Under the pieces are notes generated by a model that made no database searches, had not been told where the DNA came from, and saw nothing but the letters and a program-made list of their open reading frames with translations. The translations under genes and the position numbers were made by a program. DNA of 64,000 nucleotides from Shewanella gelidii (lineage in GTDB: Bacteria; Pseudomonadota; Gammaproteobacteria; Enterobacterales; Shewanellaceae): contig NZ_BMPZ01000002.1 in assembly GCF_014647855.1 (NCBI RefSeq), forward strand, positions 62,001-126,000. Reading direction: 5' to 3'. Shown here one piece after another: positions 38,011-49,086 of the stretch (position 1 is the first letter of the stretch; every line of letters begins with the position of its first letter).

Positions 38011-38310
38011 TTACTTCGCTTTTGGAATCGCGATTTTCATTTCTTCTGACTGACGGAACAAGACGAGCACATGACCAATAAGCTGAACTTTTACAGCTTG
38101 TGTTTCACGGACAATTGCTTCGACGATAGCGTTTTTCATTTCTCTATCACTCGATGCAACTTTTACTTTAATCAATTCATGGTGGGATAAAGCTAGCTCT
38201 ATTTCAGCAAGCACACCTTCAGTCAGCCCATTGGCACCAAGCAGCACAACTGGCTTTAAGTTATGAGCCAAAGCTTTTAAGTGCTGTTTTTGTTTGGTTG
38301 TTAAGTTCAT
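38011..38310 (-). CDS. yhbY: Ribosome assembly RNA-binding protein YhbY
   Basis: 99-residue CRS1/YhbY-domain protein that associates with pre-50S particles. It starts MNLTTKQKQHLKALAH and contains the GxxG-like RNA-binding loop in VVLLGANGLTEGVLAEIE, then the HELIKVKV strand. It is transcribed divergently from rlmE, another 50S assembly gene, across a 90-base gap that must hold both promoters. Confidence 0.95.
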   Translation of the reverse strand: MNLTTKQKQHLKALAHNLKPVVLLGANGLTEGVLAEIELALSHHELIKVKVASSDREMKNAIVEAIVRETQAVKVQLIGHVLVLFRQSEEMKIAIPKAK

Positions 38311-38400
38311 TTATACCAACTTTTACTGAGTTACTGTTGAAAAGCCGTTATTCTACCCTTATATAAGCTTGGTGTAACTCTCAATCGTAGCGGAATTTAA

Positions 38401-39030
38401 ATGTCAGCTAAAAAACGTACCGCCAGTTCTGCTCGTTGGATGCAAGAACATTTCGACGATCATTACGTCAAACTTGCGCAAAAACGCGGGCTTCGCTCTC
38501 GAGCGGCTTTCAAATTGGAAGAGATCCAACAAAAAGATCAATTGATCAAACCCGGCATGACCGTCGTAGATTTAGGTGCGGCGCCAGGAGGTTGGTCGCA
38601 AGTTGCTGTTAAACTTGTGGGTAATAGCGGAAAGCTTATTGCTTGTGATATCTTGCCGATGGACCCAATTGTTGGGGTTGATTTTTTGCAAGGTGATTTC
38701 CGCGAAGATCAGGTGCTTGACGCATTACTGACTCGTGTTGGTGACGAAAAGGTTGATGTGGTGTTGTCTGATATGGCACCGAATATGAGCGGCACAAGTG
38801 GTGCTGATCAACCCCGAGCGATGTATTTAGTAGAGTTGGCTTTAGATATGTGTCATCAAGTATTGGCACCAAATGGAAGCTTTGCAGTGAAAGTTTTCCA
38901 GGGTGAAGGGTTTGATGAATATATGAAAGCCGTTAAGCAAGCATTTAAAACGGTGAAAACGCGTAAACCAGATTCTTCGAGAGCGCGATCTCGAGAAGTC
39001 TATCTTGTGGCGACAGGATACAAGTTGTAG
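38401..39030 (+). CDS. rlmE: 23S rRNA (uridine-2'-O)-methyltransferase RlmE
   Basis: Methylates U2552 of 23S rRNA late in 50S assembly (also called RrmJ/FtsJ); 209 residues. The SAM motif is [15 protein letters not shown]. The K-D-K-E catalytic tetrad is visible: Lys in RAAFKLEEI, Asp in LSDMAPN, Lys in [10 protein letters not shown] and Glu in [10 protein letters not shown]. It is read toward ftsH, 44 bases downstream, the usual rlmE-ftsH arrangement. Confidence 0.96.
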   Translation: MSAKKRTASSARWMQEHFDDHYVKLAQKRGLRSRAAFKLEEIQQKDQLIKPGMTVVDLGAAPGGWSQVAVKLVGNSGKLIACDILPMDPIVGVDFLQGDFREDQVLDALLTRVGDEKVDVVLSDMAPNMSGTSGADQPRAMYLVELALDMCHQVLAPNGSFAVKVFQGEGFDEYMKAVKQAFKTVKTRKPDSSRARSREVYLVATGYKL

Positions 39031-39074
39031 TACCCTAATGTTAATAATCGCAAGACTTTGTGAGGTCGAGTAAT

Positions 39075-41012
39075 TTGAGTGACATGGCTAAAAATTTAAT
39101 ACTCTGGGTTGTCATCGCCGTTGTGTTGATGTCTGTATTTCAGGGGTATTCTCCTTCTTCATCCTCATCCCAGAAGATGGACTATTCTACTTTCCTAGAT
39201 AATGTCCGAAATGGGCAAGTCAGCATGGTCGAAGTGAAAAGCGACCAGCGTACCATTGAGGGTGCGAAACGCGGTGGAGAGAAATTTACAACCGTCATGC
39301 CGATGTATGATCAAGATTTAATCAATGATCTTGACCGTAAAGGGGTGATCATGAAAGGCCAAGAAGCAGAAGAATCTGGTTTTCTAACTCAGATCTTTAT
39401 TTCTTGGTTCCCAATGCTGTTACTTATTGGTGTGTGGATTTTCTTCATGCGTCAAATGCAAGGCGGGGGCGGTAAAGGCGCCATGTCCTTTGGTAAAAGC
39501 AAAGCTAAGCTCATGAGCGAAGATCAAATTAAAACGACTTTCGCTGATGTGGCTGGCTGTGATGAAGCCAAGGAAGAGGTGAAAGAGATGGTGGATTACT
39601 TGCGTGATCCAACTAAGTTTCAAAAGCTTGGTGGTCGAATTCCAACGGGTGCGCTCATGGTTGGCCCGCCAGGTACAGGTAAAACCTTGCTGGCCAAAGC
39701 GATTGCTGGTGAAGCCAAGGTACCGTTTTTCACTATTTCTGGTTCTGACTTCGTTGAAATGTTTGTCGGTGTTGGTGCTTCTCGTGTGCGAGATATGTTT
39801 GAACAAGCGAAAAAGTCAGCACCTTGTATCATCTTTATTGATGAAATCGATGCGGTTGGTCGCCAACGTGGCGCTGGTTTAGGTGGCGGTCACGATGAGC
39901 GTGAACAGACATTGAACCAAATGTTGGTCGAAATGGACGGCTTTGAAGGAAACGAAGGAATTATCGTTATTGCTGCGACGAACCGTCCTGATGTTTTGGA
40001 TTCCGCGTTACTACGTCCTGGCCGTTTCGACCGTCAAGTGGTTGTGGGTTTGCCAGATGTGCGTGGTCGCGAACAAATCCTAAAGGTTCATATGCGCAAA
40101 GTGCCTCTTGCTGACGACATTAAAGCCAGCATTATTGCTCGTGGTACACCCGGGTTCTCAGGGGCCGATCTTGCCAACCTCGTAAATGAGGCAGCGTTAT
40201 TTGCAGCTCGCAATAACCGCCGTACTGTTAGCATGGAAGAGTTTGAGCGTGCAAAAGATAAAATCATGATGGGTGCAGAGCGCCGATCAATGGTGATGTC
40301 TGAAGATGAGAAAGAGATGACCGCTTACCATGAAGCTGGACACGCAATTGTCGGCTGCTTGGTTCCGGATCATGACCCCGTTCATAAGGTGACGATTATT
40401 CCACGAGGCCGAGCTTTGGGGGTGACCTTCTTCTTGCCTGAGGCTGATCAAATTAGCCAAAGCCGCCAAAAACTGGAAAGCCAGATTTCGGTGGCCTATG
40501 GTGGCCGTTTAGCTGAAGAGTTGATTTATGGTACTGAGCGTGTCTCTACTGGAGCCTCTCAAGATATTAAATATGCAACTTCGATTGCTCGAAATATGGT
40601 TACCCAATGGGGTTTCTCTGAAAAACTAGGTCCATTACTTTATTCTGAAGAAGAAGGCGAAGTTTTCTTAGGACGTAGTATGGGCAAATCGAGCCATATG
40701 TCTGATGAAACAGCTGGTATTATTGATGCGGAAGTGAAAATCTTCATTGATAAGAACTATGAGCGCGCTAACCAGTTATTGACCGATAATATGGATATTC
40801 TTCACGCGATGAAAGATGCGTTGATGAAGTATGAAACCATTGATTCGAAGCAGATTTCGGATCTGATGGAGCGACGTGAAGTTAGACAACCGGCGGATTG
40901 GAATTTAGATGACAATGGCCCAGATAATGACGGCCAAGGGAATCAACCAAAACAAGAAGAGCCAGTGAAACCGACGAGTGTTGATGAAGCTGACGAATCG
41001 ATCATTAAGTAA
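39075..41012 (+). CDS. ftsH: ATP-dependent membrane zinc metalloprotease FtsH
   Basis: Membrane-bound AAA+ protease that degrades sigma-32, LpxC and misassembled membrane proteins. I start at TTG 39075, giving [11 protein letters not shown] as in E. coli (645 residues); GAGG lies upstream, and GTG 39060 would add five residues. Order: first helix (about 8-25), periplasmic domain, second helix (about 100-120), AAA module with Walker A GPPGTGKT, Walker B IIFIDEID and the second-region-of-homology arginines in LRPGRFDRQ, then the protease domain with zinc motif HEAGH. Length is normal. Confidence 0.97.
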   Translation: MSDMAKNLILWVVIAVVLMSVFQGYSPSSSSSQKMDYSTFLDNVRNGQVSMVEVKSDQRTIEGAKRGGEKFTTVMPMYDQDLINDLDRKGVIMKGQEAEESGFLTQIFISWFPMLLLIGVWIFFMRQMQGGGGKGAMSFGKSKAKLMSEDQIKTTFADVAGCDEAKEEVKEMVDYLRDPTKFQKLGGRIPTGALMVGPPGTGKTLLAKAIAGEAKVPFFTISGSDFVEMFVGVGASRVRDMFEQAKKSAPCIIFIDEIDAVGRQRGAGLGGGHDEREQTLNQMLVEMDGFEGNEGIIVIAATNRPDVLDSALLRPGRFDRQVVVGLPDVRGREQILKVHMRKVPLADDIKASIIARGTPGFSGADLANLVNEAALFAARNNRRTVSMEEFERAKDKIMMGAERRSMVMSEDEKEMTAYHEAGHAIVGCLVPDHDPVHKVTIIPRGRALGVTFFLPEADQISQSRQKLESQISVAYGGRLAEELIYGTERVSTGASQDIKYATSIARNMVTQWGFSEKLGPLLYSEEEGEVFLGRSMGKSSHMSDETAGIIDAEVKIFIDKNYERANQLLTDNMDILHAMKDALMKYETIDSKQISDLMERREVRQPADWNLDDNGPDNDGQGNQPKQEEPVKPTSVDEADESIIK

Positions 41013-41028
41013 GATTTGCCTATGAGTG

Positions 41029-41053
41029 AAAGCCCCGTCATCGGGGCTTTTTT
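41029..41053 (+). terminator. Intrinsic terminator of ftsH
   Basis: AAAGCCCCG / CGGGGCTTT, loop TCAT, then a T run. It lies between ftsH and folP, so folP expression depends on read-through or its own promoter. Confidence 0.9.
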
Positions 41054-41158
41054 ATTCGCTTTCGTTTAATGAACACGACTCCATTTAGGTTGACCGCTGA
41101 ACGTTGGCGTTGTTGTCATGTTCTAGCGCGATGTTGTTGCAATGATGAGGTAGGAAAT

Positions 41159-41992
41159 GTGTACTCTTTAAAATCTGGCGATAAGCTTTTATCGTTAGAA
41201 ACCCCAAAGATCATGGGTATTGTCAATGTCACGCCAGATTCTTTTTCTGATGGTGGACAATTTGCTGCTTTCGAAAGAGCGTGTCGACATGTCGATGACA
41301 TGATTGCTAATGGTGTGGATATTATTGATATTGGTGGCGAGTCTACAAGACCTGGAGCCGTCGATGTTGATTTAACCACAGAGCTTGAGCGTGTTGTGCC
41401 ACTGATCCGTTATGTCGCCGAGCATCATGATGTTTGGATTTCGATTGATACAAGTAAAGCCAAAGTGATGCAAGAGGCCGTTGCTGCTGGAGCCCACCTC
41501 ATTAATGATGTGCGAGCACTTCAAGCTGAAGGTTCCCTTGAATGCGCGGCTAAGCTGAAAGTACCTGTATGCTTAATGCATATGCAAGGTCAGCCCAGAA
41601 CAATGCAGGCTTCGCCTCAATATCAAAATGTTGTGAAAGATGTTAGTCATTTCTTTGAACAGCGAGTCCAAGTTTGCGTTGATGCAGGGATTGCACGTGA
41701 GCAATTAATCATTGATCCTGGATTTGGTTTTGGCAAAACCTTAGAACATAACTATCAACTGCTTGCACAACTTGATCAATTTGCGCAGCTGAATCTTCCC
41801 TTACTTGCAGGGCTTTCGAGAAAAAGTATGTTTGGTCAATTGCTCAATCGTGAGGTGGAAGAGCGTATGCCAGCTAGCATAGCCGGCGCACTATTGTGTA
41901 TGCAAAATGGCGCACATATTATTCGGGTTCACGATGTGAAAGAGACGATTGATGTTTTAAAAGTTTGGCAATACACCAAACAATATTGCTAA
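41159..41992 (+). CDS. folP: Dihydropteroate synthase
   Basis: Folate pathway enzyme joining pterin pyrophosphate and p-aminobenzoate; target of sulfonamides. I start at GTG 41159 (YSLKSGDKLLSLETPKIMG), with TAGGAA 5 bases upstream. The frame open from 41069 would add a Cys-rich segment that overlaps the ftsH terminator region and has no family counterpart. 277 residues. Signatures: MGIVNVTPDSFSDGG, DIGGESTRPGA, DPGFGFGKTLEHNY and GLSRKSMFG. In related genomes glmM follows; here it does not. Confidence 0.93.
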   Translation: MYSLKSGDKLLSLETPKIMGIVNVTPDSFSDGGQFAAFERACRHVDDMIANGVDIIDIGGESTRPGAVDVDLTTELERVVPLIRYVAEHHDVWISIDTSKAKVMQEAVAAGAHLINDVRALQAEGSLECAAKLKVPVCLMHMQGQPRTMQASPQYQNVVKDVSHFFEQRVQVCVDAGIAREQLIIDPGFGFGKTLEHNYQLLAQLDQFAQLNLPLLAGLSRKSMFGQLLNREVEERMPASIAGALLCMQNGAHIIRVHDVKETIDVLKVWQYTKQYC

Positions 41993-42261
41993 GGCTTCGA
42001 TACAAGGGTTTTATGATAGGATTGCCTAAGGGATATGGTGAATATCCGCTCGGTTTTATAATTTTTTTGTGACGTTAGTTTATGTCTCGTAAAAGAATTT
42101 AGAGTTTAGCTAAATGCTTTCGCTTACTTGAGGCGAATGTTTTATCATAACCCGCGTAAAAAGTAATCGTTTCGACTTGATATCAAAAAAATTCCCCACT
42201 TGGGTATTGTAAGTTTACATGTGGTTCGCTATTATTCACGCCGCTTTCAGAGGAGACAGCG
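41993..42261 (+). other. folP-tpiA gap where glmM is expected
   Basis: 269 bases with no gene. A short reading Met-Ser-Arg-Lys-Arg-Ile-stop begins at ATG 42082 and resembles the first residues of GlmM (MSxRK). The weak inverted repeat TTCGC/GCGAA at about 42119-42138 is followed by TGTTTT. The promoter for tpiA must lie here. The resemblance to a glmM start may be chance. Confidence 0.4.
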
Positions 42262-43044
42262 ATGGCACTTAGAAGACCTATGGTTGCTGGCAACTGGAAA
42301 ATGAATGGTAGTGCACAACTTGCACAAGAGCTATTCAAAAAGTTTGCCGCCAAGCTACAAGATGATTCAGCAGAAGTGGTTATGTGTCCGCCTTCTATTT
42401 ATCTCGAGAGCGTAAGGCAACTGCTTGAAGCAAACAAAGAACCGCTAAATGGTTGTTTAGTTCGCATGGGGGCTCAAAACTTGAGTCAGCACGATTTCGG
42501 CGCGTACACCGGTGAAATCTCTGGGCAAATGCTAAAAGATTCAGGATGTCGATATGTTATTATCGGTCACTCCGAACGTCGCCGTATGTACGGCGAAACA
42601 AGTGATATCGTAGCAGAGAAATTTGCTGCAGCTCAAAAGCACGGTTTAACTCCCATCCTTTGTGTTGGTGAGTCGGGACCAGCTCGTGAAGCAAGACGTA
42701 CCTTTGAGGTTATTGCGGAAGAGTTAGATGTGGTTATCGAGAAAAACGGTACCATGGCTTTTGATAACGCTATTATCGCCTACGAGCCTTTATGGGCTGT
42801 AGGAACAGGTAAAAGTGCTACACCAGAGCAAGCACAAGAAGTGCACGCGTTTATCCGTAAACGTCTTTCTGAGGTATCGCCTTTTATTGGTGAGAACGTT
42901 CGCATTCTTTATGGTGGCAGTGTCACTCCAAGCAATGCAGCAGATTTGTTCGCCCAACCTGATGTCGATGGTGGACTGATTGGCGGTGCAAGTCTAAATT
43001 CAAGTGAATTCTTGAGTCTTTGTACCATAGCGATGAGCGCATAA
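42262..43044 (+). CDS. tpiA: Triosephosphate isomerase
   Basis: Glycolytic TIM barrel, 260 residues, with GAGGAGA before the ATG. All active-site parts are present: Asn and Lys in VAGNWKMNG, His in IIGHSERR, Glu in [12 protein letters not shown], and the phosphate loops YGGSVTPSN and GLIGGASL. It is immediately upstream of secG (the stop is one base from the secG ATG), as in Shewanella. Confidence 0.97.
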   Translation: MALRRPMVAGNWKMNGSAQLAQELFKKFAAKLQDDSAEVVMCPPSIYLESVRQLLEANKEPLNGCLVRMGAQNLSQHDFGAYTGEISGQMLKDSGCRYVIIGHSERRRMYGETSDIVAEKFAAAQKHGLTPILCVGESGPAREARRTFEVIAEELDVVIEKNGTMAFDNAIIAYEPLWAVGTGKSATPEQAQEVHAFIRKRLSEVSPFIGENVRILYGGSVTPSNAADLFAQPDVDGGLIGGASLNSSEFLSLCTIAMSA

Positions 43045-43045
43045 T

Positions 43046-43399
43046 ATGTACCAAGTACTAACAGTAGTTTATTTATTAGTAGCATTAGGCCTAGTTGGTC
43101 TAATTCTTATCCAACAGGGTAAGGGTGCTGACATGGGAGCCTCTTTTGGCGCCGGCGCATCTGGAACTCTATTTGGATCAAGTGGGTCAGGAAACTTTCT
43201 GACACGTTCAACGGCAGTATTGGCAGTTGCATTTTTTGTTCTTAGCTTAACCATTGGTCGCATGAGTGCGAACCACACGGTAGAAGCTGACGCTTGGAAT
43301 GATTTAAGCTCTACAGCAGAACAAGTTGTAGAAGAAGTGAAGCCAGCTGCACCAGTAGTTGAAGAAGAGAAAAAGTCGGAAGATAAAATTCCTGACTAA
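43046..43399 (+). CDS. secG: Preprotein translocase subunit SecG
   Basis: Small subunit of the SecYEG channel, 117 residues. Two membrane helices (about 3-22 and 52-71) are separated by the conserved cytoplasmic loop [17 protein letters not shown] and [13 protein letters not shown]. The C-terminal tail is longer than average, with a Glu/Val/Pro-rich end. Co-transcribed with tpiA. Confidence 0.96.
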   Translation: MYQVLTVVYLLVALGLVGLILIQQGKGADMGASFGAGASGTLFGSSGSGNFLTRSTAVLAVAFFVLSLTIGRMSANHTVEADAWNDLSSTAEQVVEEVKPAAPVVEEEKKSEDKIPD

Positions 43400-43509
43400 G
43401 AAAAAGTTTCAAAAGTACAAACTTATTGGTTGATTAGAATAGGTTGTCACATGGTTCGATATTCCCTCAAATAATATCGAGTAAACCTGTGTTGTACTGA
43501 GTAAGATTT

Positions 43510-43595
43510 GCGGATGTGGTGGAATTGGTAGACACGCCATCTTGAGGGGGTGGTGGCCTATGGCCGTGAGGGTTCAAGTCCCTCCATCCGCACCA
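43510..43595 (+). tRNA. tRNA-Leu (anticodon GAG)
   Basis: 86 bases including the encoded CCA. Acceptor GCGGATG pairs with CATCCGC. The D arm is GTGGAATTGGTAGAC, the anticodon stem-loop is CCATC-TTGAGGG-GGTGG with anticodon GAG, a long variable arm follows (TGGCC/GGCC), and the T arm contains GGTTCAAGTCC. The class II shape confirms Leu. Confidence 0.96.
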
Positions 43596-43700
43596 AATTT
43601 AGACGTTGATTTAATCGACGTTTAAGTGAAATAAAGATCGATAATCCGATGCTTTATTATTGCAAGTTATTGGGAATCTCAATATACTTGCTGCAGTTGA

Positions 43701-43772
<72 letters not shown>

Positions 43773-43777
<5 letters not shown>

Positions 43778-43810
43778 GCTCCCAGCATTGAATCATGTTC
43801 AAAGCTGGTT
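43773..43810 (+). promoter_or_regulatory. Hairpin using the tRNA-fMet 3' end
   Basis: AACCAGCT (including the tRNA CCA) and AGCTGGTT are perfect 8-base arms. Inside them TTGAA-TCATG-TTCAA forms a second perfect stem. The fold may guide 3' processing of the tRNA from a tRNA-rimP transcript. Confidence 0.5.
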
Positions 43811-43829
43811 ACAGGTTCTAAACTTTAAG

Positions 43830-43852
43830 ACCTCGTCATTACGGGGTTTTTT
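43830..43852 (+). terminator. Terminator between tRNA-fMet and rimP
   Basis: ACCTCGT / ACGGGGT (one T-G pair), loop CATT, then six T. Partial read-through would feed the nusA operon. Confidence 0.75.
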
Positions 43853-43941
43853 GTTATCTGTAACTTAGAAATTTGTTGTGGAAGAACACAACGCTTTACT
43901 GGGGCCATTTGCGCCCTTTTTTGTTTTTTTGGAGAGACATC

Positions 43942-44397
43942 TTGGCAACGATTGAAGCAAGATTGGCGGACATGTTAACGCCAGCCGTCGAGGCATTAGG
44001 TTATCAATTATGGGGTGTGGAATTCGTTTCGGCGGGTAAGCATTCGGTAGTGAGACTGTATATCGACAGCGAGAAAGGCATTTTTATTGAAGATTGTGCC
44101 GAGGCGAGCCGTCAAGTAAGTGCAGTGCTTGATGTTGAAGACCCAATTTCGACTGAATATACATTAGAAGTTTCTTCGCCAGGCGTGGATAGGCCGTTAT
44201 TTACTGCGGAGCAGTACGCAGCTTATCTTGGCGAGGAAATCAAAGTGCAATTGACTATGCCTGTGGGTGGTAGTCGTAATTTAAAAGGCATCATAACCCA
44301 AATTGAAGGCACTATGCTGACAGTAAAGGTGAATGGTGAAGAGTTAATTATTGCCTTGGATAATATCCGCAAAGGTAATTTGATCGCTAAGTTTTGA
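43942..44397 (+). CDS. rimP: Ribosome maturation factor RimP
   Basis: 30S assembly factor, 151 residues. I start at TTG 43942 ([11 protein letters not shown]) with GGAGAG 5 bases upstream. The open frame back to 43873 would overlap the leader and gives hydrophobic residues foreign to the family. Conserved text: [33 protein letters not shown] and the C-terminal [13 protein letters not shown]. It begins the rimP-nusA-infB operon. Confidence 0.95.
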   Translation: MATIEARLADMLTPAVEALGYQLWGVEFVSAGKHSVVRLYIDSEKGIFIEDCAEASRQVSAVLDVEDPISTEYTLEVSSPGVDRPLFTAEQYAAYLGEEIKVQLTMPVGGSRNLKGIITQIEGTMLTVKVNGEELIIALDNIRKGNLIAKF

Positions 44398-44413
44398 TGG
44401 ACGAGGCAATAAG

Positions 44414-45913
44414 ATGAATAAAGAGATTTTGCTAGTCGCTGAGGCGGTTTCAAATGAGAAAGGAGTTCCACGCGAGAAGATTTTTGAAGCGTTGGAAACG
44501 GCTCTAGCAACAGCTACAAAAAAGAAATATGAAGGTGACATTGAGGTTCGCGTCGCTATTGATCGTAAAACTGGCCACTACGATACATATCGTCGTTGGA
44601 TGGCGGTTGAAGATACTGGCGAGCCGTTGGAAAATCCTTTCCGCGAAATCACCTTAGAAGCAGCCCGTGTTGAAGACGAAACGATCGAATTAGGCGGTTT
44701 TATCGAAGATGAAATCGAATCGATAGCGTTTGACCGCATTACAACGCAAACCGCAAAGCAAGTGATCGTACAAAAAGTACGTGAAGCCGAGCGTGCACAA
44801 GTTGTAGAGCAGTTTAAAGACAAAGAAGGTGAGTTAATTACCGGTGTCGTTAAGAAGAGTAACCGCGAAAGTGTTGTGGTTGACTTAGGCAACAATGCTG
44901 ATGCGGTATTGTTTAAAGAAGATCTGATTGCACGTGAGTCATTCCGACCAGGTGACCGAGTTCGCTCGCTTCTTTATTCTGTGCGCCCTGAAGCGCGTGG
45001 GGCTCAATTATTCTTAACACGTACTAAGCCTGATATGTTGATCGAGCTTTTCCGTGTAGAGGTTCCAGAAATCCAAGACGAGATGATCGAGATTATGGGT
45101 GCTGCCCGTGATCCTGGTTCTCGAGCAAAGATTGCCGTGAAATCTAATGACCGTCGTATCGATCCTATCGGTGCCTGTGTCGGTATGCGTGGCGCACGTG
45201 TCCAAGCCGTTTCGAATGAGCTTGCAGGCGAACGTGTTGACATCATCATGTGGGATGATAATCCAGCTCAGTATGTGATTAATGCGATGGCACCAGCTGA
45301 TGTCGCTTCTATCATTGTTGATGAAGATAGCCACTCGATGGATATCGCTGTTGAAGCTGACAGTCTGGCACAAGCGATTGGTCGTAATGGACAAAACATT
45401 CGCTTAGCAACTCAGCTTACGGGTTGGGAACTGAATGTCATGACGGTTGAGGACATGAACGCCAAACACCAAGCTGAAAGTGCCAAGGTCGTTGATTTGT
45501 TTATCAAGGCGTTGGATGTTGATGAAGACTTCGCACAAGTTCTTGCTGACGAAGGCTTCACTTCATTGGAAGAGGTTGCTTATGTACCTGCATCAGAACT
45601 ATTAGAAATTGATGGTTTTGATGACGATATTGTTGAAGCGCTTCGTGATAGAGCGAAAGCTGCGATTTCTACGTTGGCATTGGCTTCTGAAGAAGCACTG
45701 GATGGTGCAGAGCCTAGTGAAGACTTGCTCGCATTAGAAGGGTTAGAAAAACACCTTGCTTACGTATTTGCAAGTAAAGGTGTCGTAACACTAGAAGATC
45801 TCGCCGAGCAAGGTGTAGATGATTTGATAGAAATTGAAGAATTGACAGAAGAAAAAGCAGGTGAGCTCATCATGGCAGCCCGTAATATCTGTTGGTTTGG
45901 CGACGAAGAATAA
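44414..45913 (+). CDS. nusA: Transcription termination/antitermination protein NusA
   Basis: 499 residues, full length. It has an N-terminal RNA-polymerase binding domain (about 1-130), S1 domain (about 135-200), two KH domains (about 205-345, with [17 protein letters not shown] and [22 protein letters not shown]), and two C-terminal acidic repeats (about 365-430 and 440-495) that in E. coli bind RpoA and lambda N. Seventeen bases after rimP. Confidence 0.97.
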   Translation: MNKEILLVAEAVSNEKGVPREKIFEALETALATATKKKYEGDIEVRVAIDRKTGHYDTYRRWMAVEDTGEPLENPFREITLEAARVEDETIELGGFIEDEIESIAFDRITTQTAKQVIVQKVREAERAQVVEQFKDKEGELITGVVKKSNRESVVVDLGNNADAVLFKEDLIARESFRPGDRVRSLLYSVRPEARGAQLFLTRTKPDMLIELFRVEVPEIQDEMIEIMGAARDPGSRAKIAVKSNDRRIDPIGACVGMRGARVQAVSNELAGERVDIIMWDDNPAQYVINAMAPADVASIIVDEDSHSMDIAVEADSLAQAIGRNGQNIRLATQLTGWELNVMTVEDMNAKHQAESAKVVDLFIKALDVDEDFAQVLADEGFTSLEEVAYVPASELLEIDGFDDDIVEALRDRAKAAISTLALASEEALDGAEPSEDLLALEGLEKHLAYVFASKGVVTLEDLAEQGVDDLIEIEELTEEKAGELIMAARNICWFGDEE

Positions 45914-45938
45914 GTCGGTCAACAGGGGGATTTAACTG

Positions 45939-48590
45939 ATGGCAGAAACAACAGTAGCAAAGCTGGCCACCGAAGTGGGAAAGAGTGTCGATCGTTTGAT
46001 TGAACAGTTTTCTCAGGCTGGCATGAAGAAAAGCACCAATGATGCAGTCTCTGAAACAGAGAAGCAGCAATTGCTTGAGTATTTAAAGAAGCAACATGGC
46101 GGCGACAGCGCGCCAACTAAAATGACATTGCAGCGTAAGTCTGTATCAACTTTGAGTGTTTCTCAAAGCGGTGGTCAGTCGAAGGACGTAAAAGTCGAAG
46201 TTCGTAAAAAGCGTACTTTCGTTAAACGTGATGACTCTGAGATCGCAAAAGAGAAAGCTGAAGAAGAGGCAAAAGCAAAAGCAGAAGCCGAAGCTGCAAA
46301 AGTGAAGGCGGAAGCAGAAGCTAAAGCCAAAGCTGAAGCCAAGGCAAAAGCGGATGCAGAAGCCAAAGCGAAGGCCAAAGCGAAAGCCGAAGCTGATGCC
46401 AAAGCCAAGCAAGCCAAAGCTGATGTTCCTGCTGCTGATAAAGAAGAGACTGACGCAGCGAAAGCAGAGGCAGATCGTATTCTGAAGGCGCAAGAAGAAG
46501 CTGCGAAGCGTAAAGCGGATGAAGAAGCGGCAAAAGCTGCTGAAGAAGCGAAGCGTCTTGCTGAAGAGAATGAGAAGCGTTGGGCCGAAGAAGAGCGTCA
46601 ACGTAAAGAGCGTGAGCGCAACAGTGATCACCATGTTACGACTTCAACAGCGGCTCGTGCTGCTGAAGATAAGACGGATATGGATGCTGAAAAGCGTGGT
46701 CGCCGTGGTCGCAATAAAGCAGCTGCGAAGAAGCGTGGCGGTCGTGACAATCGTAATGCACGGGGTGGCAAAGGTCGGAATAAGAGCACCGCACCTGAAT
46801 CTATGGCGCACGGCTTTAACAAGCCAGCCGCTGCAGTAACACGTGACATTCGTATTGGTGAAACTGTTTCTGTTGCAGAACTTGCACAGAAGATGGCGGT
46901 TAAAGCGACAGAAATCATCAAGCAAATGATGAAAATGGGCTCTATGGTTACGATTAACCAAGTGCTTGACCAAGAAACTGCGCAACTTGTTGCAGAAGAA
47001 ATGGGTCATAAAGTAGTTCTGACACGTGAAAACGAGCTTGAGCATCAGGTTCTATCGGATCGTGATGGTGATGTACAGCTTGAGTCTCGCCCACCTGTAG
47101 TCACTATTATGGGTCACGTTGACCATGGTAAAACATCGCTACTTGATTACATTCGTCGCGCGAAAGTTGCCGATGGTGAAGCTGGCGGTATTACGCAGCA
47201 CATTGGTGCGTACCATGTAGAAACTGATACCGGTATCGTGACTTTCCTCGATACACCTGGTCACGCCGCGTTTACAGCAATGCGTGCTCGTGGTGCGAAA
47301 GCAACAGATATCGTTATTCTTGTTGTCGCTGCTGATGATGGTGTTATGCCACAAACGATTGAAGCAATCCAACACGCGAAAGCGGGTGGTGTGCCACTTA
47401 TCGTTGCTGTTAACAAAATGGATAAGCCAGAAGCTGATGTGGATCGTGTGAAGACAGAACTGTCTGCGCATGGCGTTATGTCAGAAGAGTGGGGCGGCGA
47501 CAACATGTTCGCATACGTTTCTGCAAAAGCAGGAACCGGTGTGGATGAGTTGTTAGAAGCGATTCTTCTACAAGCAGAAGTCCTTGAGCTAAAAGCTGTT
47601 AAAGATGGCATGGCTGCCGGTGTTGTCATTGAATCTCAACTTGATAAAGGTCGTGGTCCAGTCGCTACTGTACTTGTACAAGAAGGCACACTGAAGAAGG
47701 GCGATATCGTTCTATGTGGTCTTGAGTATGGCCGTATTCGTGCGATGAAGGACGAAAATGGTAAGCCGATTGATGAAGCTGGTCCATCGATTCCTGTTGA
47801 AATCCTCGGTCTTTCAGGGGTTCCATCAGCAGGTGACGAAGCAACTGTTGTTCGCGATGAGCGTAAGGCTCGTGAAGTCGCATTGTACCGTCAAGGCAAG
47901 TTCCGTGATATTAAGCTTGCACGTCAGCAGAAGTCTAAGCTTGAAAACATGTTTGCCAACATGACTGAAGGCGAAATCCAAGAGCTGAATATTGTTCTAA
48001 AAGCAGATGTTCAAGGTTCTCTCGAAGCGATTTCTGATTCATTGACTAAGCTTTCTACTGAAGAAGTTAAAGTGAATATCATTGCTCGTGGTGTGGGTGC
48101 ATTGACTGAAACTGATGCAACACTAGCTGCGGCTTCAAATGCAATCATGGTTGGTTTCAACGTTCGTGCCGATGCACAAGCGCGTAAGACGATTGAAGCT
48201 GAAAGTGTAGATCTACGTTACTACAGCGTGATCTATAACTTGATTGACGAAGTGAAAGCCGCCATGAGTGGTATGCTTGCTCCTGAGTTCAAACAAGAAA
48301 TCATTGGTCTTGCTGAAGTGCGTGATGTATTTAAGTCGCCTAAGATCGGTGCTATCGCTGGTTGTATGGTTACTGAAGGCATCATCAAGCGTAGCGCTCC
48401 AATTCGCGTTCTTCGTGAGAACGTGGTGATTTACGAAGGTGAGCTTGAATCATTACGTCGCTTTAAAGATGACGTGAATGAAGTCAGAAATGGCATGGAA
48501 TGTGGTATCGGTGTGAAGAACTACAATGACGTCAAAGTTGGCGATCAGATTGAAGTCTTCGAGACCGTTCAAGTAGAACGTACTCTATAA
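45939..48590 (+). CDS. infB: Translation initiation factor IF-2
   Basis: GTPase that brings fMet-tRNA to the 30S subunit; 883 residues. The N-terminal domain is followed by a long Ala/Lys/Glu low-complexity helix (about 100-235) and an Arg/Gly-rich basic stretch. The G domain starts near residue 391 with GHVDHGKTS, then DTPGHAAF and NKMDKPEAD. Domains II, III and IV (the fMet-tRNA-binding end) complete the protein. IF-2 beta/gamma internal starts are known in E. coli; I did not try to place them here. Confidence 0.97.
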   Translation: MAETTVAKLATEVGKSVDRLIEQFSQAGMKKSTNDAVSETEKQQLLEYLKKQHGGDSAPTKMTLQRKSVSTLSVSQSGGQSKDVKVEVRKKRTFVKRDDSEIAKEKAEEEAKAKAEAEAAKVKAEAEAKAKAEAKAKADAEAKAKAKAKAEADAKAKQAKADVPAADKEETDAAKAEADRILKAQEEAAKRKADEEAAKAAEEAKRLAEENEKRWAEEERQRKERERNSDHHVTTSTAARAAEDKTDMDAEKRGRRGRNKAAAKKRGGRDNRNARGGKGRNKSTAPESMAHGFNKPAAAVTRDIRIGETVSVAELAQKMAVKATEIIKQMMKMGSMVTINQVLDQETAQLVAEEMGHKVVLTRENELEHQVLSDRDGDVQLESRPPVVTIMGHVDHGKTSLLDYIRRAKVADGEAGGITQHIGAYHVETDTGIVTFLDTPGHAAFTAMRARGAKATDIVILVVAADDGVMPQTIEAIQHAKAGGVPLIVAVNKMDKPEADVDRVKTELSAHGVMSEEWGGDNMFAYVSAKAGTGVDELLEAILLQAEVLELKAVKDGMAAGVVIESQLDKGRGPVATVLVQEGTLKKGDIVLCGLEYGRIRAMKDENGKPIDEAGPSIPVEILGLSGVPSAGDEATVVRDERKAREVALYRQGKFRDIKLARQQKSKLENMFANMTEGEIQELNIVLKADVQGSLEAISDSLTKLSTEEVKVNIIARGVGALTETDATLAAASNAIMVGFNVRADAQARKTIEAESVDLRYYSVIYNLIDEVKAAMSGMLAPEFKQEIIGLAEVRDVFKSPKIGAIAGCMVTEGIIKRSAPIRVLRENVVIYEGELESLRRFKDDVNEVRNGMECGIGVKNYNDVKVGDQIEVFETVQVERTL

Positions 48591-48615
48591 ACCTTCATTA
48601 GGTTAGCGTATCAAT

Positions 48616-48646
48616 ACAAGGGCGGCGTTGGCCGTCCTTGTTTTTT
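48616..48646 (+). terminator. Intrinsic terminator between infB and rbfA
   Basis: ACAAGGGCGGC / GCCGTCCTTGT with one G-T pair, loop GTTG and six T. It ends 14 bases before the rbfA ATG inside an otherwise continuous operon, so it should act as an attenuator. Confidence 0.82.
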
Positions 48647-48660
48647 ATAGGGCCGAAATT

Positions 48661-49086
48661 ATGGCAAAAGAATTTAGTCGCACGCGCAGAATTGCACAGC
48701 AGCTTCAGCAAGAGCTAGCGCAAGCATTGCAACGAGATATCAAAGATCCCCGTGTAGGGTTTGTAACGGTCAATGATGTTGATGTATCTCGGGATTTAAG
48801 CTTTGCAAAAGTCTTTGTGACTTTCTTCGAAGAAGATCAAAGCTTAGTTGAAGAAAAACTTGCGGCACTCGAAGCCGCTGCACCTTATGTGCGTAGTTTG
48901 GTTGCGGGTCGCATGAAACTGCGAGTGATGCCTGAACTACGCTTTGTTTATGACAGTTCATTGGTTGAAGGGATGCGCATGTCAAACCTAGTCAGCCAAG
49001 TCATTAGTAAAGACAAAGCCAAGCAGGAAGCTTTTAACTCTGACGATGCTCCAGAAGGGGATGATGCCACAGAGGATAAAGAGTAA
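48661..49086 (+). CDS. rbfA: 30S ribosome-binding factor A
   Basis: Cold-shock 30S maturation factor with a KH-like fold; 141 residues from ATG 48661. The longer frame from 48628 runs through the terminator and is rejected. Text [21 protein letters not shown] and [20 protein letters not shown] is diagnostic. An acidic tail of Asp and Glu ends the protein. The stop overlaps truB (TAATG). Confidence 0.96.
   Translation: MAKEFSRTRRIAQQLQQELAQALQRDIKDPRVGFVTVNDVDVSRDLSFAKVFVTFFEEDQSLVEEKLAALEAAAPYVRSLVAGRMKLRVMPELRFVYDSSLVEGMRMSNLVSQVISKDKAKQEAFNSDDAPEGDDATEDKE

Noticed and set aside
41069..41158. N-terminal extension of folP rich in Cys and Arg
   Set aside because: Starts right behind the ftsH terminator, has no ribosome site and no counterpart in dihydropteroate synthases; GTG 41159 fits better.
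46146..46634. Long minus-strand frames opposite infB
   Set aside because: They mirror the Ala/Lys/Glu-rich low-complexity stretch of IF-2, giving Phe- and Leu-rich or Ala-rich text; shadow of a real gene.
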